A model generated the notes under the pieces. The model was not told where the DNA came from. It did no database searches and worked only from the letters and a program-made list of their open reading frames with translations. A stretch of 32,636 nucleotides of DNA from Synergistaceae bacterium (GTDB taxonomy: Bacteria > Synergistota > Synergistia > Synergistales > Synergistaceae), in the NCBI GenBank assembly GCA_031270375.1, contig JAISXR010000039.1, forward strand, positions 1-32,636, written 5' to 3'. Position numbers and translations under genes: made by a program. The stretch's first letter is position 1. Each line of letters begins with the position of its first letter. Positions 19,400 through 29,783 of the stretch are shown one piece after another.

Positions 19400-19840
19400 A
19401 TGAAAATAGCTATAGGCGCCGATCCAAACGCCGAGGATTTCAAAAAACAGTTGATTCCATACATGAAAGAGCTGGGGCACGACGTGCTGGATTACGGCAG
19501 CGCCGATCCGATATACGCCAACGTGGCTTTCTCCGTCGCCGCCGATGTCGTCGCGGGCAAAGCGGATCGCGGCGTGCTCATCTGCGGCACCGGCATAGGC
19601 ATGTCGATAGCCGCCAACAAAGTGGAAGGCGCGTATGCCGCCCTCGTGGCGGACGTGTATCAGGCGCAGCGCGCGCAGCTCTCCAACAACGCCAATATCA
19701 TGGCGATGGGCTCGCAGGTCACCGGCATCGAGCTGGCAAAGTGCCTGGTCAAAGAGTACCTTGCCAACACTTACGAGCGAAACTCCAGAAGCGCCTCGAA
19801 GGTCGACCGCATAACCGAATACGAGAAGAAAGGCGGATAA
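19400..19840 (+). CDS. RpiB/LacA/LacB-family sugar-phosphate isomerase (atypical)
   Basis: MKIAIGADPNAEDFKKQL..., GVLICGTGIGMSIAANKVEGAYAALVADVYQAQRAQLSNNANIMAMGSQVTG. Confidence 0.85.
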   Translation: MKIAIGADPNAEDFKKQLIPYMKELGHDVLDYGSADPIYANVAFSVAADVVAGKADRGVLICGTGIGMSIAANKVEGAYAALVADVYQAQRAQLSNNANIMAMGSQVTGIELAKCLVKEYLANTYERNSRSASKVDRITEYEKKGG

Positions 19841-19842
19841 CC

Positions 19843-20688
19843 GTGTCCGTCAATCAGGAGACCGTAAAGAAACTGGAACTTCATGCCGCGAGGTGCCGCC
19901 GCAATATAGTCCGCATGGTGCGCGGCGGCGGCGCCGGCCATATGGGGGGGGCCATGTCCTGCATGGACATCCTGACGGCGCTCTATTTCCACGTGATGAA
20001 CATCGACCCCGAAGCCCCCAAAAAACCGGATCGCGACCGTTTCATCCTTTCCGCCGGGCATAAGTGCATGGCGCAGTACGCCGCCCTCGCCGAACGCGGT
20101 TTTTTCGACAAATCCCTGCTCGACACATACGGCAAACTCGGCACGAAACTGCCCGGACATCCCGACATGCACAAGCTGCCCGGCATAGAAGCCAACACCG
20201 GGGCGTTGGGACATGGGCTTTCGATTTCGGTCGGCATGGCGCTCGGCCTGCGCGATTCGGGCGCACGGGTTTATACCGTGACGGGCGACGGAGAACTGCC
20301 GGAGGGCAGCAACTGGGAAGCGGCGGCGACCGCGGCTCATTATGGGCTCGAAAATCTGACAGTTCTGGTTGACGACAACGGCCTCCAGATAAGCGGGCGC
20401 ACGGCGGAAGTGATGAACATGGAGCCGATCGCGCGGCGTTTCGCGGCTTTCGGATGGGCCACGCGTGACATAGACGGCAACGACATGTCCCAGGTGGTCG
20501 GCGCTCTGGAGAGCGTGCCCCTCGAAACATGCCGCCCCACCGCGATTGTTGCCCACACGATTAAAAGCAAGGGATTATCCTTCGCGGAGGGTATAGCCGC
20601 GTATCATTACTGGAAACCGGGTGCCGAAGAACTCTCCGCCGCCGAGCGGGAACTCGACGAGGCCATTCGGCTCGGGGAGGCGTTGTGA
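19843..20688 (+). CDS. Transketolase, N-terminal (TPP-binding) subunit
   Basis: GGGAGHMGGAMSCMDILTALYF, GHGLSISVGMALGL, TGDGELPEGSNWEAAATAAHYGLENLTVLVDDNGLQISG. GTG start. Confidence 0.9.
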   Translation: MSVNQETVKKLELHAARCRRNIVRMVRGGGAGHMGGAMSCMDILTALYFHVMNIDPEAPKKPDRDRFILSAGHKCMAQYAALAERGFFDKSLLDTYGKLGTKLPGHPDMHKLPGIEANTGALGHGLSISVGMALGLRDSGARVYTVTGDGELPEGSNWEAAATAAHYGLENLTVLVDDNGLQISGRTAEVMNMEPIARRFAAFGWATRDIDGNDMSQVVGALESVPLETCRPTAIVAHTIKSKGLSFAEGIAAYHYWKPGAEELSAAERELDEAIRLGEAL

Positions 20689-21626
20689 TGGACGCTAATA
20701 AATATTCCGACCCGCGGAAAACTTTCGGCGCGGCCGTGTACGAGGAAGCGGCGAAAAATCCCGATATCGTGGTGCTGTCGGCGGACAGCGGCGGCAGCTC
20801 CGGCTTGGGCGGTTTTAAAAAAGATTATCCCGAAAGGTATTTCGAGTTTGGCATAATGGAGCAGGGCATCGTTGGCATAGCCAGCGGGCTCGCCACTACG
20901 GGCCGCGTACCGGTGTTCTGCGCGATAGCCCCGTTCGTCACGGCGCGTCCTTTCGAGATGTTCCGTAACGACGTGGGGTATATGAAGCAGAACGTGAAAA
21001 TAGTCGGCCGCAACGGCGGTATATCCTACAGCGATCTGGGCGCCACGCACCACAGCTTGGAGGACTTTGCCATCATCAGGATGATACCGGGTGTCACAGT
21101 GCTTTCCCCGCAGGATCCGGGCGAGATAAAGTCGGCTGTTCACGCCATGCTCGAACATTCCGGGCCGGTGTACATGCGAATTGGCAACGACCCCATTCCG
21201 GAGCTTTTCGAGCCCGGGCCGTTCGTGATCGGCAAAGGCCGCGTGCTGCGTGAGGGCGGGGATGTGACGATAATATCGACCGGCGTTCTCACGGGCACTG
21301 CCATAGAAGCGGCAAGTATTTTGGCAAATGGGGGAGTTGACGCCCGCATAATCGGAATGCCGACCGTATGGCCTATAGATAGGGAACTGGTGATCAGCTG
21401 CGCCCGCAAAACGGGCCGCATCGTCACGCTGGAGGAACACTACGTCATAGGCGGCATGGGCACGATAATACAGGAGATCGTGAGTGAGGAATGCCCGGTC
21501 CCAGTGAAAAAACTAGGCGTACCGCATACGTACGCAACAAGCGGCCCATACAAAGAACTGCTGGCATATTACGGTCTCGACGCCGCCGGAATCGCGAAAT
21601 CGGTCCGGGAGTTCGTGAAAGGCTGA
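20688..21626 (+). CDS. Transketolase, C-terminal subunit
   Basis: TFGAAVYEEAAKNPDIVVLSADSGGSSGL, FEFGIMEQGIVGIASGLATTGRVPVFCAIAPF. The start overlaps the previous stop. Confidence 0.9.
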   Translation: MDANKYSDPRKTFGAAVYEEAAKNPDIVVLSADSGGSSGLGGFKKDYPERYFEFGIMEQGIVGIASGLATTGRVPVFCAIAPFVTARPFEMFRNDVGYMKQNVKIVGRNGGISYSDLGATHHSLEDFAIIRMIPGVTVLSPQDPGEIKSAVHAMLEHSGPVYMRIGNDPIPELFEPGPFVIGKGRVLREGGDVTIISTGVLTGTAIEAASILANGGVDARIIGMPTVWPIDRELVISCARKTGRIVTLEEHYVIGGMGTIIQEIVSEECPVPVKKLGVPHTYATSGPYKELLAYYGLDAAGIAKSVREFVKG

Positions 21627-21697
21627 GGACGAATGACAAGGCGCTAATATGTCTGTGAGGCTATTTGATAAATATATTTATAACGTGCGAAGGTGAA

Positions 21698-22231
21698 ATG
21701 TATATTGTCAAACAAAATTTTACACTGGGCTTGAGTATTGTATTTTTTCTCTTGTCGACCGTGCCGGCTTTTGCCGTCGAAACAGTAGAGGCGAAGGTTC
21801 GTTGTGTCGTCGGCGGTGATGAGATTATCGTCCTTATCGAAGGGGAAGAGGAGCGTGTCCGTTTCATCGGCGCCGACACCCCGGAAACCGCTAAACCGGG
21901 AGAGTCCGCCGAGCCTTTTGGTCCTGAAGCTTTGGCATTCACTGAAAAAAATTTGGCCGGCGAAACTGTCTGGCTGGAAATGGACGAGCCTCCTCGCGAC
22001 GAGTATCGAAGACTGCTCGCGTACGTCTGGCTCTCCCCGCCGGAAAGCGGCGAACCTACGGAGACCGAGATAAGGGAAAATTTATTCAACGCCCTCCTGC
22101 TCTTGGGAGGATACGCGCAGCTTACGACCATTCCGCCAAACGTCAGATACGCCGGCTGTTTCACGCGATTTCAAGAAGAAGCGCGCGAACATGTCCGCGG
22201 ATTGTGGAGCCGCTATTGCCCGTTGCAATGA
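21698..22231 (+). CDS. Secreted thermonuclease (SNase-like) family protein
   Basis: Signal peptide (FTLGLSIVFFLLSTVPAFA), VRCVVGGDEIIVLIEGEEERVRFIGADTPET, DEYRRLLAYVWL. Confidence 0.75.
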   Translation: MYIVKQNFTLGLSIVFFLLSTVPAFAVETVEAKVRCVVGGDEIIVLIEGEEERVRFIGADTPETAKPGESAEPFGPEALAFTEKNLAGETVWLEMDEPPRDEYRRLLAYVWLSPPESGEPTETEIRENLFNALLLLGGYAQLTTIPPNVRYAGCFTRFQEEAREHVRGLWSRYCPLQ

Positions 22232-22269
22232 CTCGTAACCGTTGAATATTTTGCGTATGAGAAGGTGCA

Positions 22270-22479
22270 ATGATGCTGGTCATCGAAAGCGACAAACACG
22301 TCTATGAAATGTCCGCGTCCAACGCTCAAGCCGCTTCTTGCGACGCCGGCGCCACGGTACTATTAAAAACCTGGCTGGTTGCGATCTTCGTGTCGACAGG
22401 CGGTCAAAATCTTTGTTTACTCCAAAGTTGCCTTGAATTTTTCGCCTGTTTTCTTGTATTTATTTTCTTCAAGAGATGA
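22270..22479 (+). pseudogene. Possible truncated remnant of an acetamidase/formamidase-like N-terminus
   Basis: The first ~34 aa, MLVIESDKHVYEMSASNAQAASCDAGATVLLKTW, resemble the N-terminal strand region of acetamidase/formamidase proteins. After that the frame becomes Phe/Leu/Cys-rich non-homologous sequence and stops. Confidence 0.3.
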
Positions 22480-22483
22480 AGAC

Positions 22484-22511
22484 TAAAGATTTCTGTTTTC
22501 ATTGACGATAA
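22484..22511 (+). promoter_or_regulatory. Candidate sigma28 (FliA/SigD) promoter for flagellin: TAAA-N16-GACGATAA
   Basis: TAAAGATT at 22484 and GACGATAA at 22504 compared with the known TAAA-N15-GCCGATAA type consensus. Confidence 0.6.
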
Positions 22512-22634
22512 TCACCGTAGTGGAAGATATATCGGCGTCGCTTGTCGTATTGACGGGAGCACGGATGCGCGTTCAATGCCACGCGGGTCGATCTCACTAA
22601 GTCATCCCCTGAGGAAACGCGGGGAGAACAGTTA

Positions 22635-22646
22635 GTACAGGGAGGT
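22635..22646 (+). promoter_or_regulatory. CsrA-like binding site overlapping the flagellin Shine-Dalgarno (GTACAGGGAGGT)
   Basis: Matches 11 of 12 positions of the CsrA consensus RUACARGGAUGU. The SD GGAGGT lies 9 nt before ATG 22656. Confidence 0.5.
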
Positions 22647-22655
22647 CGCGTAATC

Positions 22656-25106
22656 ATGCGTATTATGAGCAACATACCGGCTCTACAAAGTTATAACGCA
22701 CTGACGGTGACGAACAACGCTCTGTCCAAATCAATAGAGAGGTTGTCCACGGGGCTTCGTATCAACAGTGCCGCCGACGACGCGGCTGGGCTCGCTATAT
22801 CCGAGAAGATGCGTGCCCAGATAAACGGCCTGGACCGCGCGGTGTCGAACGCGCAGGACGGCATCAGCATGATCCAGACGGCGGAAGGAGCGCTCTCCGA
22901 GACGCACTCCATCCTCCAGAGGATGCGCGAGCTGGCCGTGCAGTCGGCGAACGACACACTCACCCAGGAAGACCGCAGTTACATCCAGCTCGAGATTGAC
23001 CAGCTCAAGGAAGAGATTCAGCGTATATCGACCACCACGCAGTTCAACAAGAAAAAACTGCTCGACGGATCGGCCGCCGTGCTTTGGTCGACCAGTGATC
23101 TCAGCACCAAGGTCATCGTAAACGGCGGTTTGAGGCAGGTCGACCAGTTCGGCCAAAAGTCGGCCATGGAAGGCAACTATAAAATATCAATCAATACGAC
23201 AGCCGGCCGGGGAGAGATACAGAAGAGCGACATATTCAAGATCAAACACAAGAACGTGATCATGAACCTGTTGGTCGACAAGAACAGCGGCTTCGAGGAC
23301 ATAGAGGTCGACAATCTGCCCGCCGGTCAGTACAACATCTACCAGCAAGGAGCGTCATCGGCAACATGGCAGGTCGGCGGCACGTACGGCATGACGCGGG
23401 CTCAGTTTACCGCGGCTTTTGCGGTCAATATGTCCTTGATCCAGCAAGCGGCGGATCCGTCGAAACCGAACAACTTGACGCTCCAGAACACCAACATCCT
23501 GCTCGAGGTAATCAATGTCAATACGGGGGCCAATGCGGTGACTTTCCGTGCTCAGGTCAACACATTGGGCGTCGACGGCACATTGTACAGCTATTCCGAC
23601 GATAACCTGATCGTCACCACGGCCGGCGTGGGGCCTGTGAATGGCGGCTACAGCATGCTGGGCTTCACGTTTCTCTCTGACGGCGCAATGAGGCTGACCA
23701 GCGCGGCGGGCGCGATCAAAAATTTCGCGGTTGGCAATAAAATCGTCCTCAACTTGTCGGCCAACGGGCAAGACGCCACTGGGACAGCCAAAGCGAACAT
23801 GACCGACATAGTGGTCTCCGCGACGATAAACCCAACCTGGCCTAACGCATGGTACGCCGGGGTCGACGCAAACGGCGCGCCTGCCGTTTCCGCGGGCGCC
23901 ATAATACAGAACCGGTACACCATCGACGTGAACGAGGTGAAGAACAGGGACGTTCAGTTCAGGAACTTCTACCTGAACTCGGCCAACGGTACGGTGTATG
24001 AAGGCAACATCATAATTACCTTCAACAATAATTTCAGCACTATCGCTAGCGGCACATCACGTCTCCGCGCTTCCTTCGAGGCGGCCTACATCGGCCAGAT
24101 AGCCAAAAGCGATGTCTGCCTGCGGGACCTCGACAAATTCTGGGACGCGAATGGCGTGTTTCTCCTCGACTCGCCCAAGAGCATCACCCTGTTCCAAGGC
24201 GACGGAAAGAACACGACGGTGACGCTGTACTCCACGGACACGCTCAACGACGTCAAGCAGAAACTCAACGACGCCATAGCGTTCGATCTGGGGCAGGCGA
24301 AATACGTCATAGGAAACTCGGACAAATTCGTCTCGTTCGTCGAAGACGCGATTCCCCACTCCAACGAATCGGTGCTCGGCACTTTCGTGATACGTTCGAT
24401 CATGCCAGGGGTGGCGGGGGAGTTGACGTTATCCGGCGACGAGGAGATAGTGAAGGCGTTCTCGCTGAACGTCATTCAAACCTCCAACGAGAGCCGGAGC
24501 AGAATTACCGTCACTGACGCGCACTCGGGGAATCTCATAACGTCGAACGTGAAAATCACCGGAAATATCCTTTACGGACTGGTGCATCCCAATGTCGACG
24601 TGGTGTTCGACCCGATGTCCGGCATTAATGCGACATGGAACGAAAACACCTTGTCGTTCGATACTCTGTCTAGTTCGACACCGACCGAGATCATCGTTCA
24701 CCTCTCCGACAACACGACGGTGTTCCAGATAGGCGCCAACCAGGGCGAGGACATGGCAATCGACATCGGCGACATGGGAGTGCTGTCGCTGGGCCTGAAC
24801 AACCTTGTCGTGACCGACAAGAAGGCAGCGAGCCGCGCTATAGGAGCCATCGACAGCGCTATATCCAAGGTGTCGAGACAGAGGGCCAAGCTGGGCGCGT
24901 ATCAGAACAGATTAGAGTACACCATCAACAACCTGACTACGGCCAGCACGAACACCACCGCCTCCGAGAGCCGCATCCGCGACCTCGACCTCGCCAAGGA
25001 GATGATGAACTTCACGAAGCTCAACATCCTGAGTCAGGCTGGGACCTCGATGCTGGCGCAGGCGAACCAATTGCCGCAGAACGTGCTGTCGCTCCTGCGA
25101 AGCTAA
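22656..25106 (+). CDS. fliC: Flagellin with large central variable domain (816 aa)
   Basis: Conserved N-terminus ([80 protein letters not shown]) and C-terminus ([46 protein letters not shown]). Confidence 0.95.
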   Translation: MRIMSNIPALQSYNALTVTNNALSKSIERLSTGLRINSAADDAAGLAISEKMRAQINGLDRAVSNAQDGISMIQTAEGALSETHSILQRMRELAVQSANDTLTQEDRSYIQLEIDQLKEEIQRISTTTQFNKKKLLDGSAAVLWSTSDLSTKVIVNGGLRQVDQFGQKSAMEGNYKISINTTAGRGEIQKSDIFKIKHKNVIMNLLVDKNSGFEDIEVDNLPAGQYNIYQQGASSATWQVGGTYGMTRAQFTAAFAVNMSLIQQAADPSKPNNLTLQNTNILLEVINVNTGANAVTFRAQVNTLGVDGTLYSYSDDNLIVTTAGVGPVNGGYSMLGFTFLSDGAMRLTSAAGAIKNFAVGNKIVLNLSANGQDATGTAKANMTDIVVSATINPTWPNAWYAGVDANGAPAVSAGAIIQNRYTIDVNEVKNRDVQFRNFYLNSANGTVYEGNIIITFNNNFSTIASGTSRLRASFEAAYIGQIAKSDVCLRDLDKFWDANGVFLLDSPKSITLFQGDGKNTTVTLYSTDTLNDVKQKLNDAIAFDLGQAKYVIGNSDKFVSFVEDAIPHSNESVLGTFVIRSIMPGVAGELTLSGDEEIVKAFSLNVIQTSNESRSRITVTDAHSGNLITSNVKITGNILYGLVHPNVDVVFDPMSGINATWNENTLSFDTLSSSTPTEIIVHLSDNTTVFQIGANQGEDMAIDIGDMGVLSLGLNNLVVTDKKAASRAIGAIDSAISKVSRQRAKLGAYQNRLEYTINNLTTASTNTTASESRIRDLDLAKEMMNFTKLNILSQAGTSMLAQANQLPQNVLSLLRS

Positions 25107-25135
25107 GCTCCATCATACAGGAACGCGTAAAACGG

Positions 25136-25166
25136 GCGGAAAGGGCGTGGCCCTTTCCGCTTTTTT
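25136..25166 (+). terminator. Rho-independent terminator after flagellin
   Basis: GCGGAAAGGGC-gtg-GCCCTTTCCGC perfect 11-bp stem followed by TTTTTT. Confidence 0.92.
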
Positions 25167-25214
25167 GATGTTTGTGATGGCATATTTTCGCCGCAATGAG
25201 ATAAAATATTTTAA

Positions 25215-26950
<1,736 letters not shown>

Positions 26951-26981
26951 AACAAAAAAAGTGCTCGATGGGGGTAATCAT

Positions 26982-27710
26982 ATGAATTTCGCTTTGATCC
27001 TTGCCGGAGGATTGGGTTTGCGGATGAATCAGGCGGGGGAACCTCCGAAACAGTTTTTCAAGCTGGGCGGTAAACCTGTCTTAATACATACGCTCGACAA
27101 ATTTGAAAGACACGATGAAATCGACTCGGTGTGCGTCGTATGTCTTCCGACGTGGGAGCCTTACCTCAAGGAATTGATAGATTTTTACGGGATCAGAAAA
27201 GCCGATCGTGTGCTCTCCGGGGGCGAATCGCGGCAGATGTCCGTTTACAACGGTTTATGCGCGTTGGAACAAGATTGCGGCCCCGACGATATCGTAGTGG
27301 TGCACGACGGTGTGCGTCCTTTTATAACCCGCGAGATAATCAGCAAGAACATCGAGATCGCTCTAGCCTTCGGCAACGCGATGACAAGTATTCGCAGTAC
27401 CGATTCGCTGATTTCGTCGCCAGACGGGCAATCGGCCTGTACCGCCATGGACAGGGACAGCAGTTTTACCGTTCAAACACCGCAAACCTACCGTCTGCGA
27501 TACGGTCTCGAGCTTTATCGGAGAGCTTATGAACGCGGCATGAACAATACGATAAATTGCTGCGAGATGTTCATCGAACTCGGCGAAAAGGTTTACATCG
27601 TGAACGGGCGGAAGACGAACGTCAAATTGACCACTCCCGACGATATAGCGTATCTGAAAGCCCTTCACGCGATTTTTCAGGAAAATCCCGAGGAAGAGGA
27701 TGTTTTGTAA
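26982..27710 (+). CDS. IspD/TarI-family cytidylyltransferase
   Basis: ALILAGGLGLRMNQAGEPPKQFFKLGGKPVLIHTLDKF, VVVHDGVRPFI, FTVQTPQTYRL. ATG 26982 used instead of 26961. Confidence 0.82.
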   Translation: MNFALILAGGLGLRMNQAGEPPKQFFKLGGKPVLIHTLDKFERHDEIDSVCVVCLPTWEPYLKELIDFYGIRKADRVLSGGESRQMSVYNGLCALEQDCGPDDIVVVHDGVRPFITREIISKNIEIALAFGNAMTSIRSTDSLISSPDGQSACTAMDRDSSFTVQTPQTYRLRYGLELYRRAYERGMNNTINCCEMFIELGEKVYIVNGRKTNVKLTTPDDIAYLKALHAIFQENPEEEDVL

Positions 27711-27711
27711 T

Positions 27712-28755
27712 ATGGCGGCAGAGACGATGGACAGCGCGGTTCTGACTTCGGACATCGAATACTTGGCGAAACTGGGGCTGTGGGATTTTTTTGCCGGGAA
27801 AACAATCTTGATAACCGGCGCCACGGGAATGTTGGGGGCTTATTTGGCTTTATCCGCGATTGAAGTGAATCGAACACGCGGATGCGCGATACGCCTGCTA
27901 CTTTTGGGAAGGGACCGCAGAAAAGCCGCGTCCCTTTTCGGAGAGCGGGAGTGCGAGATGCTGATTCAGGATGTGCGCGCTCCTCTAGCGACGGACCAGG
28001 CGGTCAACTGCGTTTTTCACGCTGCCGGTCCCGTTGGGCCGAGCGTCTTCGGCAGCGATCCGGAGGAAGTGTTGTCGGTGAATATCGAGGGAACGTTTTC
28101 CCTGCTCCGGTATGCGATCAGACATGATTGTGAATGTTTCGCGCTCGCTTCGACGCACGAGGTATACGGCGCCGCTGACGGCGAGAGGGACGAAACGTCG
28201 CCTCTTTTTCCGCTGGATTCCTTGGAGCCCAGGTCGTGCTATGTGCTTGCGAAACAATCTGCCGAAAACGCCCTTTCCTGCTATCATAAAAAATACGGAT
28301 TGCGCGCCCTGTCCGCCAGACTCTCGCGCCTTTACGGCCCGTTGATGAACCTCGAAAGCGGTCTTTTCGTGTGCGATTTCATGAAAGATATCCTGAGCTG
28401 CCAACCGGTGCGGGTGCGCGGCGGAATGAATCTGCTGCGACCGTTATGCTACGTCGCCGACGCGGCGGCGGCGATGCTGTTCGCCGCGGTTTTCGGAAAG
28501 GGTGGGTTCGCGTATAATGTCCAGGGAAGAGAACTCCCCAGTATCGGCGAAATCGCGGGTAATATAGCCCGAATCGGGTGTCGGCACGCGATGTTCGATC
28601 ATCCGGAGACAAAAAACCTGCCGCCGCACGGGCATTGGCTCAATACTGACAGGTTAAAAAACCTCGGCTGGAAACAAACCGTGGGTTTGTCGGAGGGAAT
28701 GGGAAAAACTTTGTCTTTCCTGATGCGGGAAAAGAAAAAAGAGGCTGCGATATGA
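27712..28755 (+). CDS. NAD-dependent epimerase/dehydratase (extended SDR)
   Basis: TILITGATGMLGAYLA (Rossmann motif), STHEVYG, YVLAK (YxxxK), LSRLYGP. Confidence 0.82.
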   Translation: MAAETMDSAVLTSDIEYLAKLGLWDFFAGKTILITGATGMLGAYLALSAIEVNRTRGCAIRLLLLGRDRRKAASLFGERECEMLIQDVRAPLATDQAVNCVFHAAGPVGPSVFGSDPEEVLSVNIEGTFSLLRYAIRHDCECFALASTHEVYGAADGERDETSPLFPLDSLEPRSCYVLAKQSAENALSCYHKKYGLRALSARLSRLYGPLMNLESGLFVCDFMKDILSCQPVRVRGGMNLLRPLCYVADAAAAMLFAAVFGKGGFAYNVQGRELPSIGEIAGNIARIGCRHAMFDHPETKNLPPHGHWLNTDRLKNLGWKQTVGLSEGMGKTLSFLMREKKKEAAI

Positions 28756-29747
28756 TCATAACCAGAACGCCGACGCGAGTGAGCTTTTGCGGGGGAGGCA
28801 GCGATCTTCCGGCTTTTTACAAAAAGCACGGCGGGGCGGTGCTGTCCGTTGCGCTGAACCGTTATATTTACATCTCCATTCATCCGTTCTTCTATCCCGA
28901 TAAACTCATCTGCAAATACTCGAAAAACGAATTGGTCGGCAAGCCCTCTCAATTGAAACACCCGATATTCCGCGTTTTGCTCGGGCAGTTCGGCCTGAAC
29001 GGCGTCGAGATAGCGAGCACGGCCGATGTCCCCGCGGGGACGGGACTGGGTTCGTCCAGCTCTTTCACGGTTGGCCTGTTGCACACACTGTACGCTTATA
29101 CTGGCAAATACGTCTCGGCCGAGCGCCTGGCGTCCGAGGCTTGCCGGACCGAAATAGAACTGCTGGGCGAGCCCATAGGCAAACAAGATCAGTACGCGGC
29201 CGCCTTCGGCGGGCTTCGCGTGTACCGCTTCAACAGGGACGGAACCGTGAGTGTGGAACCGGTGATAATGTCGGAGGAATCGACGGAGCGCATGGAGAGA
29301 AACCTGCTTATGTTCTACACGGGCGATCTGCGTTCCGCGTCCGAAATATTGAAAGCGCAGGGCGACAATATCGCGCGCGACGCTGAGAAAGAAAAAATTC
29401 AAAAAGCCATCGGCGATTTGACCGAAGAACTTCACAAAGAGCTGACGAACGACAATATCGACGCCCTGGGGCCTCTGATGAACGCCGGTTGGGAATACAA
29501 ACGCCGGATGGCGCACGGGATCACGAACACGACTATCGACGACGCTTACGAAGAAGCCATGAAAGCCGGGGCCCTCGGGGGAAAACTGCTGGGAGCGGGC
29601 GGCGGCGGTTTTTTGATTTTCTACGTGCCTGAACACCGGCACAACGCCGTGAAAAATGCCCTGGCGCGTCTTCGGTACATGGAATTCGGCTTCAGCCGCA
29701 ACGGCTCCACGATAATATATGTCGGCGAAAAGCCGAAGGGCATTTGA
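28752..29747 (+). CDS. hddA: GHMP kinase, D-glycero-D-manno-heptose-7-phosphate kinase type
   Basis: RTPTRVSFCGGGSDLPAFYKKHGGAVLSVALNRYIYI, PAGTGLGSSSSFTVGLLHTL, GKLLGAGGGGFLIFYVP. Confidence 0.82.
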   Translation: MIITRTPTRVSFCGGGSDLPAFYKKHGGAVLSVALNRYIYISIHPFFYPDKLICKYSKNELVGKPSQLKHPIFRVLLGQFGLNGVEIASTADVPAGTGLGSSSSFTVGLLHTLYAYTGKYVSAERLASEACRTEIELLGEPIGKQDQYAAAFGGLRVYRFNRDGTVSVEPVIMSEESTERMERNLLMFYTGDLRSASEILKAQGDNIARDAEKEKIQKAIGDLTEELHKELTNDNIDALGPLMNAGWEYKRRMAHGITNTTIDDAYEEAMKAGALGGKLLGAGGGGFLIFYVPEHRHNAVKNALARLRYMEFGFSRNGSTIIYVGEKPKGI

Positions 29748-29783
29748 GGCTGGCGCGATGAGTATCTCGACGGAGAGAGCGAT

